Source: Achromobacter sp. Root83 (GTDB lineage: Bacteria > Pseudomonadota > Gammaproteobacteria > Burkholderiales > Burkholderiaceae_B). Taken from it: a stretch of 64,000 nucleotides of DNA. Numbering within the stretch: the first letter of the stretch is position 1; each line of letters starts with the position of its first letter. The DNA lies in NCBI RefSeq assembly GCF_001428845.1, contig NZ_LMIU01000008.1, positions 62,001 through 126,000 of the forward strand. The letters are read 5' to 3'. The notes under the pieces were generated by a model, which did not search any database, was not told where the DNA came from, and was given only the letters and a program-made list of their open reading frames with translations. Below, one piece after another: positions 18,101-25,864 of this stretch. Made by a program: the position numbers and the translations under genes.

Positions 18101-18774
18101 TCGCCCAGCGCCAGCACGCGTCCCGCGCCATCGCCGAAGATCTGCACCTCGACGTGCCGCGCGTTATCCACATAGCGTTCGATGAATGCGCCGCCATCGC
18201 GGAAGAAGTGTTCGCCCATGCGCTGCACGCTGTCGAACGCCACCGTCAACTCGGCCTCGCTGTCGCAGCGTGACAGGCCGATGCCGCCGCCGCCCGCCGT
18301 GCTCTTCAACATCACCGGATAGCCGATGCGCTCGGCCTGCGAAAGCGCCTCTCCCAGGCTGGACAGCAGCCCGGTGCCCGGCGTCATCGGCACGCCGGCC
18401 TCGGCGGCAAGCTCGCGCGAGCGGTGCTTCAGGCCGAACTCGCGGATCTGCAAGGGCGTGGGGCCGACGAAGGCGATGCCCGCGGCTTCGCAGGCGTCGG
18501 CGAACTCCGCGCTCTCGGACAGGAAGCCGTAGCCGGGATAGATCGCCTGCGCGCCGTGTTCGCGGGCGGCGGCCAGCAGCAGGTCCATGCGCAGGTAGCT
18601 GTCGGCCGCCTTCTCGCCGCCCAGGGCGACGGCCGCGTCGGCCTCGCGCACATGCGCGGCGTTGCGGTCCGGGTCGGAATAGACGGCCACGCTGCGGATG
18701 CCCAGGCGCTTGAGGGTGCGGATGGCGCGGACAGCGATTTCGCCGCGGTTTGCAATCAGAACGGTATCGAACAC
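15136..18774 (-). CDS. uca: Urea carboxylase, biotin-dependent
   Basis: 1212 residues, the normal length. Converts urea, bicarbonate and ATP to allophanate. Domains in order: biotin carboxylase (about 1-450, with GGGGIGLS near 167 and EVNTRLQVEHP near 290), an allophanate-hydrolase-subunit-2/KipA-like region (about 465-780), a KipI-like region (about 810-1020), and a C-terminal biotinyl domain with biotin Lys about 1169 in AMKM. It is transcribed after atzF with 27 bp between. Some family members act on guanidine instead; no carboxyguanidine deiminase genes are present here, which favours urea. Confidence 0.93.
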   Translation of the reverse strand: MFDTVLIANRGEIAVRAIRTLKRLGIRSVAVYSDPDRNAAHVREADAAVALGGEKAADSYLRMDLLLAAAREHGAQAIYPGYGFLSESAEFADACEAAGIAFVGPTPLQIREFGLKHRSRELAAEAGVPMTPGTGLLSSLGEALSQAERIGYPVMLKSTAGGGGIGLSRCDSEAELTVAFDSVQRMGEHFFRDGGAFIERYVDNARHVEVQIFGDGAGRVLALGERDCSVQRRNQKVIEETPAPLLPAATRAALLDAAVKLGESVNYRSAGTVEFIYDPARDSFYFLEVNTRLQVEHPVTEAVTGLDLVECMLRVAAGEPLDYAAMSRAPQGASIEVRLYAEDPLRQFQPSPGVLTEVSFPDGVRVDGWVATGTDVPAFYDPMLAKLIVHADTREAALDKLADALDRTRLHGIATNLDYLRQIVADERFRAGQLSTRFLDSFQYRPAAIEVLEAGTYTSVQDYPGRTGYWDIGVPPSGPMDDYAFRIANRIVGNAPDAAGIEATLVGPTLRFHGDAIVALTGAACAATLDGEPVPMWQPVPVRSGQVLATGRALSGCRSYLAVRNGLDVPVYLGSRSTFALGQFGGHAGRTLRVGDMLPVVRPELADNAAAQPLTQPQAAPAELIPEYGSAWQIGVLYGPHGAPDFFQPEAIDAFFAADWEVHYNSNRLGVRLIGPKPTWARENGGEAGLHPSNIHDCEYAIGSINFTGDSPVILTRDGPSLGGFVCPVTIAGAELWKVGQVKPGDRIRFVRIDYPKAVALEAAQDRSVADLSAAAPAATAPAPVPATLSETIVAALPPEGARPSVSYRQAGDGYLLLEYGDNVLDLALRMRIHLLMEALNADPIAGVQELSPGVRSLQIRYDSRIILQGALIARLLEIEAGLADVATLKVPTRVVYLPMAFEDSATLGAVQRYQETVRASAPWLPNNVDFIQRINGLDERGDVSRIVFDASYLIMGLGDVYLGAPCAVPIDPRHRLLTSKYNPARTYTAEGTVGIGGVYMCIYGMDSPGGYQLVGRTLPIWNKFLKNPVFQDGKPWLLRFFDQVRFYPVSEAELDVLREDFREGRATVRIEEEVFDFAAHGRFLAEQADSIAAFQARQKTAFDAEVALWKTEDVVVEPPQAEPEAETALREGERLVSADMCGNVWKIPVQVGQSVSAGDTLVVVEAMKMELSVIAPAAGTVTAIRCVPGKPVNAGDPLVVMAEDATCAVTG

Positions 18775-18801
18775 GATGCGACTCCCTGGTGTCTGTCGGG
18801 G

Positions 18802-20634
18802 TTATCGGGGGGTGGCGTTCAGGCTGGCCAGATAGGCGCGCCAGCCGCCGAAGGCGGTGATGTCCCGCGCGCCTTCCAGGCCCCGCGGCTCGCAGATGAA
18901 ACCCTTGACGAGGCGGCCGTCCGCCAGCTCGAGCGTGCCGATTCCCAGCGGCGCCGGGATCTCGGCCACGAAGGCGCCGAAGGCCGTGACCGGCACGTCC
19001 CACAGTTCGACCTCGATGGGCGCGCCGCTGTCCGACTTCACCAGGCCGGGCTTGGGCGGCGTGGTGTTGGCCAGGGCGTAGAGCCGGTAGTCGCCGGCGG
19101 TCGACGTCTTTTCCACGAACGCCGCGTAGCGCGAGGTCAGTTGATGGTTCAGCGGCATGCCCGTCAGGTGCGCGCCCACGACCGCCACGCGCACGGTGTC
19201 TGCGGGGGGCGCGTTATCGGCGGCCACCGGCGGCAGCGGCTCGCCCGTGGCGCCCAGCGGCAAACCTCGGCGCGCCTGCCAGCGCTTGCCGAACTGGGCC
19301 AGCGCGCGGTCCTGCCATGCCAGCCCGATCAGCGTGATGCCCGAGGGCAGGCCGTCGGCACGCATGCCGGCAGGCACCGCCAGCGCGGACAGGTCAGCCA
19401 GATTGGCAAAGTTGGTGTACACGCCCAGACGTGAATTCAGCGTGACGGGATCGGCTTGCAACTGGGCGATGGTGTAGATGGAAGGCGAGGTCGGCACGAC
19501 CAGTGCGTCGAAGCCCTCAAGCGCCTGATGAATCCGGCGGGTCAGCTCGGCGCGGCGGTATTCGGCCTTGAATGCGTCCAGCGCGCTGTAGTTGGCGGCC
19601 TGCTCCACAATGCCGCGCACCACGGGGTTGATGGCGTCCGGTTGTTCCTTCCACAAGGCTTCCACGGCGGCAAAGCGTTCGGCCACCCACGGCCCCTGGT
19701 ACAGCAACGCGGCCAACTCATTGAACGGCGCGAAGTCGATGGCCTCGACCCGCGCGCCGTCCGCCCGCAGCGCGCGCACGGCGTCGTCGAACACGGCGGC
19801 GGCTTGCGCATCGCCGAAGAATTCCAGCGAGGCGGGTATGGCCAGCCGGGGCGCCTTGGGCCACGGCAAGCAGGCCCCCGGGGGCATCGGCCGCGAATAG
19901 GGATCGCGTTCGTCGAAGCTGCTGGCAACCAGGGCTACCCGTTCGGCATCGTCCACGGTCAGCGCGAAGATCGACACGCAGTCCAACGTGCGGCACGCGG
20001 GCACCACGCCCGCCGTGCTGAGCCAGCCCTTGGTGGGCTTCAGGCCCACGATGTTGTTGAAGCCCGCGGGCACGCGGCCCGAACCCGCGGTATCCGTGCC
20101 CAGCGAAAACGCCGCCATGCCGCGCGCAACCACCGATGCGGATCCGGAACTGGAGCCGCCGCTGACATACGCGGGATTGAACGTGTTGGCCACCGCGCCG
20201 TGCGGCGAGCGCGTGCCCACGAGGCCGGTGGCGAACTGATCCAGATTGGTCTTGCCGACCAGGATGGCGCCGGCTGCGCGCAGGCGCCGCACGACCGTCG
20301 CGTCCTCGTCCGGAGTGTAGGCAAACTCGGGGCAGGCGGCGGTGGTGGGCCAGCCGGCCGCGTCGATGTTGTCCTTGATGGCGAAGGGCACGCCATACAG
20401 CGGCAGGCGCGAGAGGTCGCCGCCGGCGGCGGCCAGCAGCAGGCGCAGGCCGTCGAGCTGCTCGTCCAGCCCGGCGCGGTCGACGCGCCGTATCCAGGCG
20501 TTGTCAGCGGGGCTCGCCGGCGCGGCGGCGAAGCCGGCCAACAGCGCCTCGGGCTGCGCCCCGTCGCGGTAGGCGGCCTGCCACTGCGCGATCGTCCAAC
20601 CCGTGGGGCTCTTCTGCGTTGCTGCGGCATTCAT
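18802..20634 (-). CDS. atzF: Allophanate hydrolase
   Basis: 610 residues. Hydrolyses allophanate to ammonia and CO2, completing the ATP-dependent urea pathway. The amidase-signature domain (1 to about 450) has the Ser-cisSer-Lys triad: Lys 87 in FAIKDN, the GGSSSGS loop (159-165) and the nucleophile Ser 185 in DTAGSGR. The C-terminal allophanate-specific domain follows (about 480-610). AAAGGA at 20642-20647 supports this start. First gene of the atzF-uca-gntR operon, divergent from urtA; the palindrome 14 bp upstream of the ATG probably controls it. Confidence 0.94.
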   Translation of the reverse strand: MNAAATQKSPTGWTIAQWQAAYRDGAQPEALLAGFAAAPASPADNAWIRRVDRAGLDEQLDGLRLLLAAAGGDLSRLPLYGVPFAIKDNIDAAGWPTTAACPEFAYTPDEDATVVRRLRAAGAILVGKTNLDQFATGLVGTRSPHGAVANTFNPAYVSGGSSSGSASVVARGMAAFSLGTDTAGSGRVPAGFNNIVGLKPTKGWLSTAGVVPACRTLDCVSIFALTVDDAERVALVASSFDERDPYSRPMPPGACLPWPKAPRLAIPASLEFFGDAQAAAVFDDAVRALRADGARVEAIDFAPFNELAALLYQGPWVAERFAAVEALWKEQPDAINPVVRGIVEQAANYSALDAFKAEYRRAELTRRIHQALEGFDALVVPTSPSIYTIAQLQADPVTLNSRLGVYTNFANLADLSALAVPAGMRADGLPSGITLIGLAWQDRALAQFGKRWQARRGLPLGATGEPLPPVAADNAPPADTVRVAVVGAHLTGMPLNHQLTSRYAAFVEKTSTAGDYRLYALANTTPPKPGLVKSDSGAPIEVELWDVPVTAFGAFVAEIPAPLGIGTLELADGRLVKGFICEPRGLEGARDITAFGGWRAYLASLNATPR

Positions 20635-20647
20635 GCTGGAATCCTTT

Positions 20648-20659
20648 CTTGTATACAAG
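20648..20659. promoter_or_regulatory. Perfect palindrome CTTGTATACAAG, likely GntR operator
   Basis: A fully symmetric 12-mer 14 bp before the atzF start codon. FCD-type GntR regulators bind TNGTNNNACNA-like palindromes, and TTGTATACAA is a close fit. The cognate regulator gene is in the operon (14411-15139). Its position inside the leader suggests repression by roadblock or by promoter overlap. Confidence 0.65.
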
Positions 20660-20795
20660 TACGGATACCCAAGCAATCGGCGTGCCATGTTGGACGCCCG
20701 CGGTGTCTTCCCTCTGCCGCCGCCGCAAAACCGGGGCAAACAGCGTTTCCCCGCTCATGGGCGCTTCGCATCCCGCACCGCAAGCGGGCGCATCG

Positions 20796-20812
20796 CGCAC
20801 CTGTTTTGTGCA
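20796..20812. promoter_or_regulatory. NtrC-like enhancer site
   Basis: CGCACC-TGTTT-TGTGCA matches the NtrC consensus TGCACC-N5-GGTGCA at 10 of 12 dyad positions with the exact spacing. It lies about 135 bp upstream of the expected start from the sigma-54 promoter at 20912, the usual enhancer distance. Confidence 0.6.
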
Positions 20813-20911
20813 TGCGGCACCGTTTCGATCCACCCCGCGCCGCATCGCCGCGCCCATGCGCATTCGCGTAAACACCCCCTCTTCATACGGCGGCCCCGCG
20901 CTGCGCACAAC

Positions 20912-20928
20912 TTGGCACGCCTTTTGCT
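20912..20928 (+). promoter_or_regulatory. Sigma-54 (RpoN) promoter of urtABCDE
   Basis: TTGGCACGCCTTTTGCT: the -24 GG (20914-20915) and -12 GC (20926-20927) are separated by exactly ten bases, and both TGGCACG and TTGCT blocks match the consensus. The predicted start near 20939 leaves a leader of about 65 nt before urtA. This places urea uptake under nitrogen control. Confidence 0.85.
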
Positions 20929-21003
20929 TTGACGTCCATGTTGTCGGGTGTTGTTCAGACCGTTCTCGCCGGCCAAACCGGCACATTCCATCCAGGAGTC
21001 ACC

Positions 21004-22257
21004 ATGAAACGCAGACTAGCCCTTAAGCAACTGACCGCCATGAGCCTGTTGGCCATGTCCGGCTGGATGCCGCAGGTGTACGCCGCCGACGACACCATCA
21101 AGGTCGGCATCCTGCATTCCCTGTCGGGCACCATGGCCATCTCGGAAACGTCGCTCAAGGACGTTGCGCTGATGACCATTGAAGAGATCAACGCCAATGG
21201 CGGCGTGATGGGCAAGAAGCTCGAGGCCGTGATCGTGGATCCCGCGTCGAACTGGCCGCTGTTTGCGGAGAAGTCGCGCCAGCTCCTGTCGCAGGACAAG
21301 GTGGCGGTGGTCTTCGGCTGCTGGACGTCGGTATCGCGCAAGTCCGTGCTGCCGGTGTTCAAGGAACTGAACGGCCTGCTCTTCTACCCCGTGCAATACG
21401 AAGGCGAAGAGCTTGAGAAAAACGTGTTCTACACGGGCGCCGCGCCCAACCAGCAAGCCATTCCCGCGGTGGAATACCTGATGAGCGAAGACGGCGGCGG
21501 GGCCAAGCGCTTCGTGCTGCTGGGCACCGACTACGTCTACCCCCGCACCACCAACAAGATCCTGCGCGCCTTCCTGCATTCCAAGGGCGTGAAGGACAGT
21601 GACATCGACGAGGTCTACACGCCGTTCGGCCATTCCGACTACCAGACCATCGTGGCCAACATCAAGAAGTTCGCCACGGGCGGCAAGACGGCCGTCATCT
21701 CCACCATCAACGGCGACTCCAACGTGCCCTTCTACAAGGAACTGGGCAATGCGGGCCTGAAGGCCACGGACGTGCCGGTCGTGGCGTTCTCGGTGGGCGA
21801 AGAGGAACTGCGGGGCGTGGACACGAAGCCGCTGGTGGGCCACCTGGCGGCCTGGAACTACTTCCAGTCCGTCAAGAACCCCGTCAACGAAGCGTTCATC
21901 GCGAAGTGGAAGGCCTACGCCAAGGCCAAGAACCTGCCCAACGCCAACACGGTCGTGACGAACGATCCGATGGAAGCCACCTACATCGGCATCCACATGT
22001 GGAAGCAGGCCGTGGAACAGGCCAAGACCACGGACGTGGACAAGGTGATCGCGAACATGGGCGGCCAGAAGTTCAGCGCGCCCGACGGCTACACCATCGA
22101 AATGGACAAGACCAACCACCACCTGCACAAGCCCGTCTACATCGGCGAGATCAAGGCGGACGGCCAGTTCAACGTGGTGTGGAAGAGCAAGGGCCCGATC
22201 CGCGCCCAGCCCTGGAGCCCGTACATCCCGGGTAACGAAGGCAAGCAAGGCCTCTAA
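21004..22257 (+). CDS. urtA: Urea ABC transporter, periplasmic substrate-binding protein
   Basis: 417 residues with a signal peptide (cut near VYA-A, residue 24) and the branched-chain-amide-type binding fold specific to UrtA: IKVGILHSLSGTMAISE, AVVFGCWTSVSRKSVLPVFK, GHSDYQTIVANIKKF, NDPMEATYIGIHMWKQAV. It captures urea or short amides in the periplasm for UrtBC/DE. AGGAG at 20994-20998 fixes the start; the upstream in-frame extension crosses the promoter. First gene of a five-gene unit behind a sigma-54 promoter. Confidence 0.95.
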   Translation: MKRRLALKQLTAMSLLAMSGWMPQVYAADDTIKVGILHSLSGTMAISETSLKDVALMTIEEINANGGVMGKKLEAVIVDPASNWPLFAEKSRQLLSQDKVAVVFGCWTSVSRKSVLPVFKELNGLLFYPVQYEGEELEKNVFYTGAAPNQQAIPAVEYLMSEDGGGAKRFVLLGTDYVYPRTTNKILRAFLHSKGVKDSDIDEVYTPFGHSDYQTIVANIKKFATGGKTAVISTINGDSNVPFYKELGNAGLKATDVPVVAFSVGEEELRGVDTKPLVGHLAAWNYFQSVKNPVNEAFIAKWKAYAKAKNLPNANTVVTNDPMEATYIGIHMWKQAVEQAKTTDVDKVIANMGGQKFSAPDGYTIEMDKTNHHLHKPVYIGEIKADGQFNVVWKSKGPIRAQPWSPYIPGNEGKQGL

Positions 22258-22271
22258 AGGAAAGGGCAGCC

Positions 22272-23903
22272 ATGCGCATCGCGGCAATCGCACACTTCCT
22301 GTGTCGTCTTCTTCTTGCGTGGCTGGTGGCCATGCCGATGCTGTCCGCCCCCGCGGCGGCGGCCGGCGTGGACCCATCCCTGCTTGCGCCGCTGGCCGGC
22401 GACGACACGGGCGCCAAGCTGCAAGCGATTGCCGCGCTGGGCCAGCTTCCCGATCCGGGCGCGGCCGCGGTGCTGCAGGCGCTGGGCAACGACCAGCTCT
22501 ACGCAACCGACGATGGCCGCCTGCTGATTGGAGACGGCGGCGCGCGCGCCACCGACCCCGCGACCGGGGCCACCGTGGACCTGCCCGCCGGTGCGGGCAC
22601 CGTCTCCATCAACAACCGCCTGCGCCGCGCCATCGAGGCCGCGCTGGCGGGCTCGCGCCTGTTCTCCGACAAGCCCGGCGAGCGCCTGGACGCCGCGCGG
22701 CGGCTGCAGCAGACAGGCGACCCCGCGCGCCTGCCAATGCTGGAAAAAGCGCTGGCATCCGAAAAGAACGAGGCCGTGCGCGACGCGCTGCTGATCGCGC
22801 AGGCCAATCTGGAATTGAAAAGCACCGACCCCGCCAAGCGGCTCCACGCGGTGGAGCTGCTGGGCGCCACAAGCAATGCCGCATTCCGCCCCACGCTGGC
22901 CGCGTTGACGCAGGAACGCGATGGTGTCTACGCCGAACCCGACGCCGGCGTGCGCGACGCCGCCGCCCGTGCGCTCAAGCAGATCGACCGGCATCTGGCC
23001 ACGATCGAATGGGCCGGCAATCTCTTTTACGGCGTCAGCCTGGGCAGCGTGCTGCTGCTGGCGGCGCTGGGCCTGGCCATCACCTTCGGCCTGATGGGCG
23101 TCATCAACATGGCGCACGGCGAACTGCTGATGATCGGCGCCTACGTGACCTATGTGGTGCAGACGCTGTTCCGTTCCTGGCTGCCGGGCTGGCTGGACTG
23201 GTACGTGGTGGCCGCCCTGCCCCTGGCCTTCGTGGTGACCGCGCTGGTGGGCATGGCGCTGGAACGCACCGTCATCCGCTGGCTCTATGGCCGTCCATTG
23301 GAGACGCTGCTGGCCACCTGGGGCATCAGCCTGATGCTGATGCAGGGGGTGCGCACGCTGTTCGGCGCGCAGAACGTGGAAGTGGGCAACCCAAGCTGGA
23401 TGTCGGGCGGCGTCACCGTGCTGGGCGGGCTGGTGCTGACTTACAACCGCCTTGTCATCATCGGCTTCGCGTTCTTCGTGGTGTTCCTGGTGTGGGCGCT
23501 GCTGAACCACACGCGGCTGGGCCTGTTCGTGCGCGCCATCACGCAGAACCGCCGCATGGCCGACTGTGTGGGCGTGCCTACCGGCCGCGTCGACATGCTG
23601 GCCTTCGGGCTGGGGTCCGGCATCGCCGGGCTGGCGGGCGTGGCGCTGTCCCAGCTTGGCAACGTGGGCCCCGACCTGGGCCGCGGCTACATCGTGGATT
23701 CGTTCATGGTGGTGGTGCTGGGCGGCGTGGGCCAGTTGGCCGGCACCGTCATCGCCGCGCTGGGCCTGGGCGGCGTCAATAAATTCCTGGAGCCTTACGC
23801 GGGAGCCGTCATGGCCAAGATCACCATCCTGGTGCTCATCGTGCTGTTCGTCCAAAAGCGGCCGCAAGGCCTGTTCGCCCCCCGCGGCCGGAGCGTCGAA
23901 TGA
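22272..23903 (+). CDS. urtB: Urea ABC transporter, permease subunit UrtB
   Basis: 543 residues. A signal-peptide-like start is followed by a periplasmic, HEAT-repeat-like alpha-helical extension (about 30-245; ARRLQQTGDPARLPMLEKAL and DAGVRDAAARALKQID), then a LivH-type permease domain with about eight helices (GLAITFGLMGVINMAHGELLMIGAY, GLGSGIAGLAGVALSQLGNVGPDLGRGYIVDSFMVVVLGG). The long N-terminal extension is normal for UrtB. It overlaps urtC by four bases. Confidence 0.95.
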   Translation: MRIAAIAHFLCRLLLAWLVAMPMLSAPAAAAGVDPSLLAPLAGDDTGAKLQAIAALGQLPDPGAAAVLQALGNDQLYATDDGRLLIGDGGARATDPATGATVDLPAGAGTVSINNRLRRAIEAALAGSRLFSDKPGERLDAARRLQQTGDPARLPMLEKALASEKNEAVRDALLIAQANLELKSTDPAKRLHAVELLGATSNAAFRPTLAALTQERDGVYAEPDAGVRDAAARALKQIDRHLATIEWAGNLFYGVSLGSVLLLAALGLAITFGLMGVINMAHGELLMIGAYVTYVVQTLFRSWLPGWLDWYVVAALPLAFVVTALVGMALERTVIRWLYGRPLETLLATWGISLMLMQGVRTLFGAQNVEVGNPSWMSGGVTVLGGLVLTYNRLVIIGFAFFVVFLVWALLNHTRLGLFVRAITQNRRMADCVGVPTGRVDMLAFGLGSGIAGLAGVALSQLGNVGPDLGRGYIVDSFMVVVLGGVGQLAGTVIAALGLGGVNKFLEPYAGAVMAKITILVLIVLFVQKRPQGLFAPRGRSVE

Positions 23904-25027
23904 AACAGACCGCGCTGACCGATCTGAACCTGCTGGCCCGCCGCCCCCTGTTCTCGGGCCGGGTGTGGACGGGGCTGGCCGTGGCCGTCGCCCTGCTGGC
24001 CTTGCTGCCGCTGCTGAACCTGGTGTTTCCGCCCGGCCATGCCCTGCATGTGTCGGCCTACGCGGTAGCCCTGCTGGGCAAGTTCATGTGCTACGCCATG
24101 GCGGCGCTGGCGCTCGACCTGGTGTGGGGCTACGCCGGCATCCTGTCGCTGGGCCACGGGCTCTTCTTCGCGCTGGGCGGCTATGCCCACGGCATGTACC
24201 TGATGCGCGCCATCGGCCGCGACGGCGTCTACCAGAGCGACCTGCCGGACTTCATGGTGTTCCTGGACTGGAAAAGCTACCCCTGGTACTGGTCCTACAC
24301 CGAGCACTTCTGGTACGCCATGCTGCTGGTGGTGCTGGTGCCGGGCGTGCTGGCTTTCGTGTTCGGCTACTTCGCCTTCCGCTCGCGTATCAAGGGCGTG
24401 TATTTTTCGATCATCACACAGGCGCTGACGTTCGCCGCCATGCTGCTGTTTTTTCGCAACGACACGGGCTTTGGCGGCAATAACGGCTTCACCGATTTCA
24501 AGCGCATCCTGGGGTTCGACATCACCGCGCCGGGCACGCGCGCCACGCTGTACTGGGTCACGCTGGCCGCGCTGGCCGGTGCGCTGATCCTGGCGCGCAT
24601 GGTCACGCAAAGCAAGCTGGGCCGCGTGCTGACCGCCGTGCGCGACGCCGAGAGCCGCCTGCGCTTCATCGGCTACGACCCGCTGGGATTCAAGCTGTTC
24701 GTGTGGACCCTGTCGGCCGTGCTGTGCGGCATCGCGGGCGCGCTGTACGTGCCGCAGGTGGGCATCATCAACCCCAGCGAGATGTCCACCGAGACCTCGA
24801 TCGAAATGGTGATCTGGGTGGCCACGGGCGGACGCGGCACGCTGGTCGGCCCCATCATCGGCGCGGGCGCGGTGAACGGCCTGAAGACCTGGTTCACCAG
24901 CGTGCTTCCGGAGTTCTGGCTGTATGCGCTGGGCCTGATCTTCGTGCTGGTGACCCTGTTCCTGCCCACGGGCATCGTCGGCCTGGCCCGCCGCATCGCG
25001 GCCCGCATCCAGGAGAAAAAGGCATGA
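23900..25027 (+). CDS. urtC: Urea ABC transporter, permease subunit UrtC
   Basis: 375 residues, LivM-type permease with about ten hydrophobic helices. It has the family landmarks YAGILSLGHGLFFALGGYAHGMYLMR, RSRIKGVYFSIITQALTF, GGNNGFTDFK and AVRDAESRLRFIGYDP. It forms the membrane channel with UrtB. It is translationally coupled at both ends: four-base overlap with urtB before it and with urtD after it. Confidence 0.95.
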   Translation: MKQTALTDLNLLARRPLFSGRVWTGLAVAVALLALLPLLNLVFPPGHALHVSAYAVALLGKFMCYAMAALALDLVWGYAGILSLGHGLFFALGGYAHGMYLMRAIGRDGVYQSDLPDFMVFLDWKSYPWYWSYTEHFWYAMLLVVLVPGVLAFVFGYFAFRSRIKGVYFSIITQALTFAAMLLFFRNDTGFGGNNGFTDFKRILGFDITAPGTRATLYWVTLAALAGALILARMVTQSKLGRVLTAVRDAESRLRFIGYDPLGFKLFVWTLSAVLCGIAGALYVPQVGIINPSEMSTETSIEMVIWVATGGRGTLVGPIIGAGAVNGLKTWFTSVLPEFWLYALGLIFVLVTLFLPTGIVGLARRIAARIQEKKA

Positions 25028-25863
25028 CGACCACGCATACCGAATCCGCCATGCTGGACGGCGGCCCGAGCGGCGACGCCGGCTACGGCCGCGTCAGCCC
25101 CCAGGGCCTGGACACCAGCCACGGCGCCATCCTGTACCTGGAAGGCATCACGGTCAGCTTCGACGGGTTCAAGGCGCTCAATGACCTGACGCTGGACATC
25201 GGCGTGGGAGAGCTGCGCTGCGTCATCGGCCCCAACGGCGCGGGCAAGACCACGATGATGGACGTGATCACGGGCAAGACGCGGCCCACGGCGGGCACGG
25301 CCTACTTCGGCCAGAGCATCGACCTGACGACGCTGAACGAGGCCCAGATCGCGCACGCCGGCATCGGCCGCAAGTTCCAGCGGCCCACGGTATTCGAACA
25401 GCACACCGTGTTCGAAAACCTGGAGCTGGCGATGAAGACGGACAAGCGGGTGCGGCCCACGCTGTTCTCGCGCCTGACCGGCGAACAGGCCGACCGGATC
25501 GGCGAAACGCTGGACCTGATCCGCCTGCGGCCCGAGGTTTGGCGGCCCGCCGGGCTGCTATCGCACGGCCAGAAGCAGTGGCTGGAGATCGGCATGCTGC
25601 TGATGCAGGAGCCGCGGTTATTGCTGCTGGACGAGCCCGTCGCCGGCATGACCGACGCCGAGACCGAACGCACCGGCGAACTGCTGAACGAATTGCGCGG
25701 ACGCCATTCCCTGATGGTGGTGGAGCACGACATGGACTTCGTCAACCAGATCGCGGGCGACGGCAAGGTCACCGTGCTGCACGAGGGCTCGGTGCTGGCC
25801 GAAGGACCGATGAGCAAGGTCCAGGCCGACCCGCGCGTGATCGAAGTCTATCTGGGACGCTGA
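25024..25863 (+). CDS. urtD: Urea ABC transporter, ATPase UrtD
   Basis: 279 residues, LivG-type ABC ATPase. A 35-residue leader precedes the domain; Walker A is GPNGAGKTT, the Q-loop region is RKFQRPTVFEQ, the signature is degenerate (LLSHGQKQWLEIGMLLM, as usual in UrtD), and Walker B is LLLLDEPVAGM. A switch His lies in VVEHDMDFV. The ATG overlaps the urtC stop. It pairs with UrtE to power uptake. Confidence 0.95.
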   Translation: MTTTHTESAMLDGGPSGDAGYGRVSPQGLDTSHGAILYLEGITVSFDGFKALNDLTLDIGVGELRCVIGPNGAGKTTMMDVITGKTRPTAGTAYFGQSIDLTTLNEAQIAHAGIGRKFQRPTVFEQHTVFENLELAMKTDKRVRPTLFSRLTGEQADRIGETLDLIRLRPEVWRPAGLLSHGQKQWLEIGMLLMQEPRLLLLDEPVAGMTDAETERTGELLNELRGRHSLMVVEHDMDFVNQIAGDGKVTVLHEGSVLAEGPMSKVQADPRVIEVYLGR

Positions 25864-25864
25864 C

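Larger units (their letters stand above)
20635..21003. other. Divergent urea-regulon control region
   Basis: 369 bp with no gene. It separates atzF (leftward) from urtA (rightward) and contains, in order, a perfect 12-bp palindrome, an NtrC-like dyad and a sigma-54 promoter, each listed separately. A GC-rich central part (20690-20790) shows nothing further that can be assigned. No guanidine-riboswitch-like motif was seen by eye. Confidence 0.7.

Noticed and set aside
15532-18273. A 913-codon plus-strand open frame opposite urea carboxylase
   Set aside because: It is antisense to a clearly recognised gene and rich in the His/Arg/Gln pattern produced by complement reading of GC-rich codons; no family resemblance.
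20635-20940. A guanidine riboswitch before the urea genes
   Set aside because: None of the conserved guanidine-I motif blocks could be found on either strand by eye.
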